NCBI GenBank assembly: GCA_017430945.1
Contig: JAFRMB010000066.1
Coordinates: forward strand, 1 to 9,815
Source of the DNA: Clostridia bacterium
GTDB lineage: Bacteria; Bacillota_A; Clostridia; Christensenellales; Aristaeellaceae
DNA length: 9,815 bases
Direction: 5' to 3'
Shown: in pieces, positions 5,856-9,815 of the stretch
Layout of the letters: every line of letters begins with the position of its first letter
Position numbering within the stretch: position 1 is the stretch's first letter
The notes under the pieces: generated by a model
The model's database searches: none
Seen by the model: the letters and a program-made list of their open reading frames with translations, nothing else
What the model was told of the DNA's origin: nothing
Program-made: the position numbers and the translations under genes

Positions 5856-6818
5856 ATGAGCAAGAAGATCGTTGCCGACGTGCCCGAGATGACCGCCGCG
5901 CACCGCGAAGCCATCGCAGCCGCGGCGAAGGCGCGGGGCTATGAAGCGGTGTTTCCGGGGGACCGCGCCGAGGCCGTGGCCGCCAGCGCGGACGCTGAGA
6001 TCATATTCGGCATGCGTATGTCGCTGCCCAAAGCGGCGCCGCAGCTCAGGTGGCTGTGCGTGCCCAGCGCGGGCGTGGACTACTGCGTGGCCGACGACGT
6101 GTACGCGAACCCCGACGCCGTGCTGACCAACTCGTCCGGCGCCTATGGCGTCACCATCGCCGAGCACACCGTCATGGTGGCGCTGGAGCTCATGCGCCGC
6201 CAGATGGAATACACCGATATCGTCGACCGGCGCAGCTGGGAGCGCCAGCTGCCCGTCCACGGCATCATCGGCAGCCGGGTGACCCTGCTGGGCACCGGCG
6301 ACATCGGGCGCGAGGTGTGCGCGCGTCTGCGCCCCTTCCGGCCGGCGCGCATCGTGGGCGTCAACCGCAGCGGCCGCGACCCGGGCGGCTTCGACCGCGT
6401 GGTGCCGCTGAGCGGGCTGGACGCGCTGCTGCCGGAGACCGACCTCCTGGTGATGTCCCTGCCCGGCACCCCCGAGACCGCCGGGCTCATGGACGAGCGC
6501 CGGCTGAGGTCCCTGCCGGCGGATGCCTTCATCGTCAACGTGGGCCGGGGCAGCGCCATCGACCAGAAGGCGCTGGAGCGGCTGATGCGCGAAGGTCACC
6601 TCGCCGGTGCGGCGCTGGACGTGTTCGTGACCGAGCCGCTGCCGCCGGAGGACACGCTGTGGAGCTGTCCGCGGCTGCTCATCACGCCGCACTGCGCGGG
6701 CAACATGACGCTGCCCTATACGCTGGACCGCATCGTCGCGATGTTCCTGGAGGATTTCGAAAACTACTGCGAGGGCCGGCCGATGAAGCGGCTGGTCGAC
6801 CGGAAGCGGGGGTATTGA
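5856..6818 (+). CDS. D-isomer specific 2-hydroxyacid dehydrogenase family protein
   Basis: A 320-residue cytoplasmic oxidoreductase interconverting a 2-oxo acid and a D-2-hydroxy acid with NAD(P)H; the substrate cannot be read from sequence. Start at ATG 5856 (MSKKIVADVPEM) is preferred over ATG 5850 on SD spacing. Seen: divergent N-terminal substrate-domain part (1-100); the Rossmann nucleotide-binding motif LLGTGDIGREV (144-154, GxGxxG); and catalytic Arg231 (VNVGRGSAID), Glu260 (VTEPLPPED) and His279 (ITPHCAGN). Length fits the family. After the second Rossmann strand the sequence is GVNRSGR (168-174): Asn/Arg replaces the Asp typical of NAD-specific members, suggesting NADP(H) preference (inference). 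It is divergent from the secreted-protein operon, apparently monocistronic, and ends before a strong hairpin. It could be annotated as phosphoglycerate dehydrogenase or glyoxylate/hydroxypyruvate reductase-like, but I see no basis for a specific name. Confidence 0.93.
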   Translation: MSKKIVADVPEMTAAHREAIAAAAKARGYEAVFPGDRAEAVAASADAEIIFGMRMSLPKAAPQLRWLCVPSAGVDYCVADDVYANPDAVLTNSSGAYGVTIAEHTVMVALELMRRQMEYTDIVDRRSWERQLPVHGIIGSRVTLLGTGDIGREVCARLRPFRPARIVGVNRSGRDPGGFDRVVPLSGLDALLPETDLLVMSLPGTPETAGLMDERRLRSLPADAFIVNVGRGSAIDQKALERLMREGHLAGAALDVFVTEPLPPEDTLWSCPRLLITPHCAGNMTLPYTLDRIVAMFLEDFENYCEGRPMKRLVDRKRGY

Positions 6819-6845
6819 CGGCGCCCCGTGACGCGCGACCGAAAC

Positions 6846-6891
6846 GATGCCCCGCCGCAGAGCCTCTGATCAGGCGCTGCGGCGGGGCATC
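6846..6891. terminator. Bidirectional terminator hairpin between convergent genes
   Basis: A 15-bp perfect stem (6846-6860 with 6877-6891), one A·G mismatch, a further 4-bp stem and a 6-base loop lie between the stop codons of the dehydrogenase (6818) and the membrane protein gene (6914-6912). There is only a weak T-run (GTTTC) on the minus strand and none on the plus strand, so it works by stem strength or is partly Rho-aided. Confidence 0.75.
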
Positions 6892-6911
6892 TGTCGTGTG
6901 CGGTCCGGGAC

Positions 6912-7532
6912 TCACAGCGCGCTGCGGGCCCTGGCCTTTTCGGAGATGTGGTCGCGGATGAAGTCGCGCACGAAGGCGAAGTCCTCGTCGCATACGTAGA
7001 TCTGGTTCATGCCGAACCATTCGCGCAGGTCGATCACCTGGTATTCAGGATGCACCCGCATGCGCGTGACGGAGGAGAAGAACGTGCGGCCCGCGGCGTT
7101 GACGGCGTTCATCGTGAGGCCGGTGCGCAGCGCCTCGCCGGGCCGGTTGACGGCGAGGCCGATCGCGACGGCGATGGCGGCCATCGCCTCGTTGCGCTGG
7201 CGCGTGGCAGCCGACCGTACGAGCTCGACCATTTCGCCGTCCATCTCGAAGCACAGGCGGTAGGCGCCGTGCATGACGCAGGCGCAGATGGCGTAGATGC
7301 CCGCCGCCAGCGCCATCACGCCCGCGACGCCCAGCGCGCACCAGCCGACGGCCGCGGGCGTAAGCGACGGGCCGAGGGCGACCAAGACGAACGCGACGGC
7401 GCCCCCGCAGACGACGGCGATGACCTTCAGCATCAGATGGAACAGGAAGCGGTTGCGCCACATGTCCATCACGTAGGACCAGCGGTACACGCCGTCGTCG
7501 AACAGCGTGACCCGGTCGGGATAGTTCTCCAT
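6912..7532 (-). CDS. Two-pass membrane protein of unknown function
   Basis: A 206-residue protein from ATG 7532, with AGGAGG eight bases upstream. Seen: a short polar N-terminus (NYPDRVTLFDDGVYRWSYVM), two hydrophobic segments at about 34-54 and 62-86, then a 115-residue soluble tail ending NQIYVCDEDFAFVRDFIRDH. The tail begins with strands (YRLCFEMDGEMVELV), continues with a small-residue helical patch (112-150) and returns to strands (VTRMRVHPEYQVIDL). This resembles the bacterial PH-like domains attached to two-TM anchors in clostridial membrane proteins, but that is an inference from pattern only. With both loops short, the tail is probably cytoplasmic. The gene is apparently monocistronic, converging on the dehydrogenase. 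I do not recognise a named family and give no function. Confidence 0.82.
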   Translation of the reverse strand: MENYPDRVTLFDDGVYRWSYVMDMWRNRFLFHLMLKVIAVVCGGAVAFVLVALGPSLTPAAVGWCALGVAGVMALAAGIYAICACVMHGAYRLCFEMDGEMVELVRSAATRQRNEAMAAIAVAIGLAVNRPGEALRTGLTMNAVNAAGRTFFSSVTRMRVHPEYQVIDLREWFGMNQIYVCDEDFAFVRDFIRDHISEKARARSAL

Positions 7533-7667
7533 CGTCAGAGCCTCCTTTGCGCGCGGCCGGCATGCGCCGGGCCGAAGGGTGCGGGTCGGTGCAGCTCTTG
7601 CCGGCGGTCTGAGCGAAAAGGCGCGCCACGCGATCCGGCTCCCGTCAAATGCCCGTCACGACCCTAT

Positions 7668-7695
7668 TTTATACCAATCCAGACCCTGATTGCAA
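7668..7695 (-). promoter_or_regulatory. Probable promoter of the two-pass membrane protein gene
   Basis: On the minus strand TTGCAA (7695-7690), a 16-base spacer and TATAAA (7673-7668) give a reasonable housekeeping promoter. The leader would be about 130 bases and contains a small CCGGC/GCCGG hairpin shortly before the AGGAGG. Confidence 0.6.
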
Positions 7696-7797
7696 CCATC
7701 TGCGCCATCTTTTTCCCCTGCCGTCGCCTCGCCGCGGCCGACGATGCGCCGCGTCGCCCTCCTCCGACCGACTCTGGCAGAACGAAGGATCCGCGCG

Positions 7798-7831
7798 TGT
7801 GACAGTGCTGTGACAGGCGGGATGGTATGAT
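7798..7831 (+). promoter_or_regulatory. Candidate promoter with 11-bp phased TGTGACAG repeats
   Basis: TGTGACAG occurs at 7798-7805 and 7809-7816, a period of 11 bp, about one DNA turn. TATGAT at 7826-7831 can serve as -10 and has no good -35 at 16 to 18 bases, which fits an activator-dependent promoter for the tiny ORF. Direct repeats with this phasing are typical of OmpR/PhoB-family regulator sites; the regulator is not identifiable here. Confidence 0.45.
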
Positions 7832-7880
7832 ACGGCTGACAACAGCGAAGCGCCCCGGCGGACGAAAAGAGGAGGCAACC

Positions 7881-8015
7881 ATGATGATGATGAAAGATAT
7901 GATGTTCTACAGCGATCCGGCCGTGATCCCCCCGCAGATCGACATGGCCGCCCTGGCGGACCGGATCCGCCGACGCTTCGGGATCCGGCGGAGCGCGCCC
8001 GGGCCGGTCCTCTGA
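7881..8015 (+). CDS. Tiny Met-rich ORF of unknown function (44 aa)
   Basis: A 44-residue ORF starting with four ATG codons at 7881 (MMMMKDMMFYSDPAVIPPQI), preceded by AGAGGAGG with five bases spacing, a strong ribosome binding site. Six of the first eight residues are Met. A short hydrophobic/proline stretch follows, then a basic amphipathic helix candidate (DMAALADRIRRRFGIRR). No signal peptide, transmembrane segment or Cys/His metal motif. The in-frame ATG at 7827 is inside the putative -10 and not a likely start. Support for its being a gene: strong SD, own promoter candidate upstream and an intrinsic terminator 44 bases after the stop. Against: very short and unrecognised. Confidence 0.55.
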   Translation: MMMMKDMMFYSDPAVIPPQIDMAALADRIRRRFGIRRSAPGPVL

Positions 8016-8058
8016 CCGGACGGGTCGTCCAGACTATTGACAAACTCCAAGGAGGGGC

Positions 8059-8087
8059 ATGGGGAGGTTCGCAAACCTCCCCATTTT
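8059..8087 (+). terminator. Intrinsic terminator after the tiny ORF
   Basis: A perfect 11-bp stem (ATGGGGAGGTT with its complement at 8074-8084) and a 4-base CGCA loop are followed by a T-run ending at 8087. It fits an intrinsic terminator of the transcript containing the tiny ORF. The AAGGAGG and ATG just before it mimic a gene start, but the ATG is part of the stem. Confidence 0.72.
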
Positions 8088-8121
8088 CGATCAGATTTGG
8101 CGGCGTGTACGTCAAAGCTGC

Positions 8122-8160
8122 ATTTTCCGGGAGGAAACGCCGGCGTTTCCGGAGGAAAAT
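8122..8160. repeat. Nested palindrome
   Basis: A perfect 18-bp palindrome (GGAAACGCCGGCGTTTCC, 8133-8150) is enclosed by a 7-bp outer dyad (ATTTTCC 8122-8128 with GGAAAAT 8154-8160). The same TTTCC/GGAAA elements can instead fold as two adjacent small hairpins. It lies outside any credible gene and its function is unknown. Confidence 0.75.
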
Positions 8161-8180
8161 GAATACCTGCCTGTCAGAAG

Positions 8181-8206
8181 ATCCGTGTGCGCAGTGCACG
8201 GATTTT
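8181..8206 (+). terminator. Terminator-like hairpin followed by TTTT
   Basis: ATCCGTG (8181-8187) pairs with CACGGAT (8197-8203), extended inward by one C-G pair and two possible G·U pairs, and runs directly into four T residues (8203-8206). It could be a second terminator for plus-strand transcripts. Confidence 0.5.
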
Positions 8207-8220
8207 CGCGTTGCCCTTTC

Positions 8221-8247
8221 TCGTTGAAAAACAGGGTTTTTCAACGA
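8221..8247. repeat. Perfect 12-bp inverted repeat with A/T-rich core
   Basis: TCGTTGAAAAAC and its exact complement GTTTTTCAACGA flank a 3-base AGG centre. It sits 6 bp from the sigH terminator stem. On either strand the T-run is inside the stem, so it is not a normal terminator; a protein-binding site or a dispersed palindromic repeat are possible. Confidence 0.8.
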
Positions 8248-8253
8248 ATCGAA

Positions 8254-8286
8254 CGCCCCCGGAGCGCCTGATGCGCTCCGGGGGCG
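8254..8286 (-). terminator. sigH terminator hairpin
   Basis: A perfect 14-bp GC-rich stem (CGCCCCCGGAGCGC with its complement) and 5-base loop begin about 23 bp downstream of the sigH stop codon. Only a weak T-containing tail (TTCGATTCG) follows on the minus strand. It is the natural end of the rlmB-rae1-sigH transcript. Confidence 0.7.
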
Positions 8287-8309
8287 CCGTATCTGTCGGA
8301 CGGTTCGGA

Positions 8310-8942
8310 CTATTTGTTTTCGATGTACTTGAGCAGCTTGCGCTTGATGCGCTGCAGCGCGTTGTCGATGCTCTTGACGTGGCGGTGCATCTCGCCGGCG
8401 ATCTCCACGTAGCTCTTGCCCTCCATGTAGCGCACGAGCACTTCCTTTTCAAGGCCGGAGAGCATCTGGCCGATGCGGCCCTCGATGATGGAAAGGTCCT
8501 CCCGGTCGATGAGCATCTCCTCGGGATTGGTCATGCCCTCGTCGGTCATCACGTCCAGCAGCGTGCGGTCGGAATCCTCCTCGTAGATGGACTTGTTCAG
8601 GGAGATATAGCTGTTGAGTGGGATGTGCTTCTGGCGGGTGGCGGTCTTGATGGCGGTGATGATCTGGCGGGTGATGCACAGCTCCGCGAACGCCCGGAAC
8701 GACGACAGCTTTTCCTCCCGGTAGTCGCGGATGGCCTTGTAGAGGCCGATCATGCCTTCCTGCACGATGTCCTCGTGATCCGCGCCGATCAGGAAATAGC
8801 TGCGCGCCTTCGTGCGCACGAAATTCTTGTACTTGTTCAGCAGGTGATCCAGCGCCTGGGCGTCGGGCGCCTGTTCGCCGCTGCCCTGGGCCAGCCGGAC
8901 GACCTGCTCGTCCGCCATGGCGTCGTAATCCACAGTCTTCAT
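8310..8942 (-). CDS. sigH: RNA polymerase sigma-H factor (Spo0H)
   Basis: A 210-residue sigma-70 family factor that directs RNA polymerase to early-sporulation, stationary-phase and competence promoters in Bacillus and Clostridia. Seen: region 2 at about 36-105 with the hallmark runs FVRTKARSYFLIGADHEDIV, QEGMIGLYKAIRDY, SSFRAFAELCITRQIITAIK and TATRQKHIPLNSY; the linker with ESDRTLLDV-like DSDRTLLDV (123-131); and region 4 at about 155-205, with the helix-turn-helix SYVEIAGEMHRHVKSIDNAL. Length is close to B. subtilis SigH (218). Start at ATG 8942 has a GGGGG run seven bases upstream, a weak Shine-Dalgarno. It is the last gene after rlmB and rae1, the same order as in B. subtilis, and ends at a strong hairpin. 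No separate sigH promoter was recognised in the 46-bp gap. Confidence 0.97.
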   Translation of the reverse strand: MKTVDYDAMADEQVVRLAQGSGEQAPDAQALDHLLNKYKNFVRTKARSYFLIGADHEDIVQEGMIGLYKAIRDYREEKLSSFRAFAELCITRQIITAIKTATRQKHIPLNSYISLNKSIYEEDSDRTLLDVMTDEGMTNPEEMLIDREDLSIIEGRIGQMLSGLEKEVLVRYMEGKSYVEIAGEMHRHVKSIDNALQRIKRKLLKYIENK

Positions 8943-8960
8943 GAAGATACCCCCGGATGT

Positions 8961-8984
8961 GCCGGCGGGGAGGGCCCCTCCGGC
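8961..8984 (-). promoter_or_regulatory. Hairpin in the rae1-sigH gap
   Basis: GCCGG (8961-8965) pairs with CCGGC (8980-8984), then after one mismatch GGGG with CCCC, around a 4-base loop. It ends some ten bases before the weak sigH ribosome binding site and could tune sigH translation or mRNA processing. This is speculative. Confidence 0.4.
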
Positions 8985-8988
8985 TATG

Positions 8989-9540
8989 TCACTCGATCTG
9001 TTTTTTCAGCGCGTCCAGCTTTCTGCGCACGTCCTCCGGCAGCCGGTCGCCGATCGGCGTGCGCCGGCCGGCGGGCTTCGACGGCGCGACGCGGCGGATG
9101 CCGTCGGCGCGCAGCTGCTGCATCTCGGCCATCAGCTCCCGAGCGGACATGCGGGTCGCGCCGCGGCCCAGTATGATCGTCTGCTCCAGCGCGTCAGAGG
9201 AGGCCACGCGCACCTCCACCTTCCGGTATTCGATGTCGCGGGCGAGCGCGTCGCACAGCCGCTCGATGTAGCGGTCGGCGATCTCGCCCTTCTGGGTGTA
9301 GACCACCGTCACCGCGCCGCGCGTGTCCTCGGTGCGCACCGTACGGTCGGACATCCAGGCGTCGAACACCACCGTCACCTGCTGGTTGGACCAGCCCGCG
9401 TAGTCCATGAGCTCGTCCACGAGCCGCTCCCGCGCGTCGGCCAGCGAGGCCGCCGAGAAGCCGCCCTCGCGGCGGGCGTTGATGATGTTGTAGCCGTCCA
9501 CGATCAGCAGCCTGCGCGGCGGCTTGCCCCGCGCGGTCAC
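8989..9540 (-). CDS. rae1: Rae1/YacP NYN-domain ribosome-associated endoribonuclease
   Basis: A 183-residue protein of the YacP family; in B. subtilis, Rae1 enters the ribosomal A site and cleaves mRNA during translation. Seen: PIN-like NYN fold with acidic residues Asp15 ([11 protein letters not shown]), Asp60 (VVFDAW), Asp89 (GEIADRYIE) and Asp116 (VASSDALEQ); the family segment [13 protein letters not shown] (125-137); and a conserved tail (KPAGRR, then [17 protein letters not shown]). The reading frame is open far upstream, but that part overlaps rlmB. I place the start at GTG 9540-9538, which overlaps the rlmB TGA by four bases (GTGA); it leaves only ten residues before the first beta strand, as expected. 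The overlap implies translational coupling. sigH follows after 46 bp. Confidence 0.93.
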   Translation of the reverse strand: MTARGKPPRRLLIVDGYNIINARREGGFSAASLADARERLVDELMDYAGWSNQQVTVVFDAWMSDRTVRTEDTRGAVTVVYTQKGEIADRYIERLCDALARDIEYRKVEVRVASSDALEQTIILGRGATRMSARELMAEMQQLRADGIRRVAPSKPAGRRTPIGDRLPEDVRRKLDALKKQIE

Positions 9541-9815
9541 TTCGCGCGCTGGCGGACGACCTCGTACATGAGGATGCCCGCGGCCACCGAGGCGTTCAGC
9601 GAATCGATGTGCCCCTTCATGGGCAGCGACACGGTGCGGTCGCACTTTTCCAGCGTCAGGCGGGAGATGCCGTCGCCCTCCGAGCCGATCACCAGCGCGA
9701 CGGGTCCGGTCAGGTCGGCGGACTGGGCGTCCTCGCCGCGCAGGGCGGTGCCGATGATCCACACGCCGGCCTGTTTGAGCGTCTCCAGCGCGCGGTTCAG
9801 GTTTTTGACCCGCGC
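9537..9815 (-). CDS. rlmB: 23S rRNA (guanosine-2'-O-)-methyltransferase RlmB, C-terminal part (partial)
   Basis: The last 92 residues of a TrmH/SpoU (SPOUT) methyltransferase; the N-terminal substrate-binding domain lies beyond the right edge. Known: RlmB methylates the 2'-OH of a conserved guanosine in 23S rRNA domain V using S-adenosylmethionine. Seen: [19 protein letters not shown], then the knot motifs [15 protein letters not shown] (motif 2) and [20 protein letters not shown] (motif 3), and the typical ending MYEVVRQR. The stop overlaps the rae1 GTG. It may equally be named generically as a TrmH-family methyltransferase, but the position before rae1-sigH supports RlmB (B. subtilis YacO). 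Confidence 0.93.
   Translation of the reverse strand, partial: ARVKNLNRALETLKQAGVWIIGTALRGEDAQSADLTGPVALVIGSEGDGISRLTLEKCDRTVSLPMKGHIDSLNASVAAGILMYEVVRQRAK

Larger units (their letters stand above)
7533..7880. other. Intergenic region between divergent genes
   Basis: This 348-bp stretch has no convincing gene. It holds the leader and promoter of the membrane protein gene on the minus strand (to about 7695), then about 100 bp without recognisable signals (7696-7797), then a TGTGACAG pair and a TATGAT -10-like element pointing to the tiny plus-strand ORF at 7881. Confidence 0.6.
8016..8309. other. Hairpin-dense intergenic region
   Basis: No credible gene lies in these 294 bp. A 70-codon plus-strand ORF from 8059 has its ATG inside a terminator stem, runs across several palindromes and shows no protein pattern. 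Five inverted repeats are described individually; together they cover more than half the region. Confidence 0.65.

Noticed and set aside
8037..8042. TTGACA as a -35 element before the 8059 hairpin
   Set aside because: No -10-like sequence lies 16-18 bases downstream, where the terminator stem stands.
8059..8271. 70-codon plus-strand ORF preceded by AAGGAGG
   Set aside because: Its ATG is part of the stem of an intrinsic terminator with only three bases to the SD, and its body is made of palindromes without protein-like pattern.
8187..9176. 329-codon plus-strand open frame opposite sigH and rae1
   Set aside because: Shadow of two confidently identified minus-strand genes.

Overview
The window looks like a chromosomal segment of a GC-rich Firmicute of the Clostridia type. 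The main reason is the order rlmB - rae1 (yacP) - sigH at the right end, which is the conserved order in Bacillus and Clostridia. A Y-family polymerase paired with a YolD-like protein, strong GGAGG ribosome binding sites and a sporulation-type sigma factor fit the same picture. No tRNA, rRNA, CRISPR array, transposase or phage gene was seen.

Left part (1-5738), all on the minus strand: one probable transcription unit starts at a perfect consensus housekeeping promoter (TTGACA-17-TATAAT, 5738 to 5710). In transcription order it holds (i) a 997-residue secreted protein with a transglutaminase-like Cys-His-Asp region, two leucine-rich-repeat modules and a BspA-like C-terminus; (ii) a UmuC/DinB-type Y-family DNA polymerase, whose ATG overlaps the preceding TGA and has no visible Shine-Dalgarno; (iii) a YolD-like small protein; (iv) cinA, which runs off the left edge. 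Coupling a secreted LRR protein to an error-prone polymerase is the most unusual feature here. The LRR gene also carries two in-frame 167-bp near-identical repeats.

Centre (5739-6912): a 28-bp unit occurs twice in tandem between the divergent promoters of the secreted-protein operon and a D-2-hydroxyacid dehydrogenase gene (plus strand). The dehydrogenase converges on a two-pass membrane protein gene (minus strand), and a long hairpin between them can serve as terminator for both.

Right centre (7533-8309): two gene-poor stretches flank a tiny Met-rich ORF (44 codons, plus strand, strong SD). Downstream of it, five separate inverted repeats are packed into about 230 bp. The first is a good intrinsic terminator for the tiny ORF and the last a likely terminator for sigH; the three between are unexplained.

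Right end (8310-9815), minus strand: rlmB (partial, 23S rRNA 2'-O-methyltransferase), rae1 (NYN-domain ribosome-associated endonuclease, GTG start overlapping the rlmB stop) and sigH, a compact translation/sporulation-control operon.
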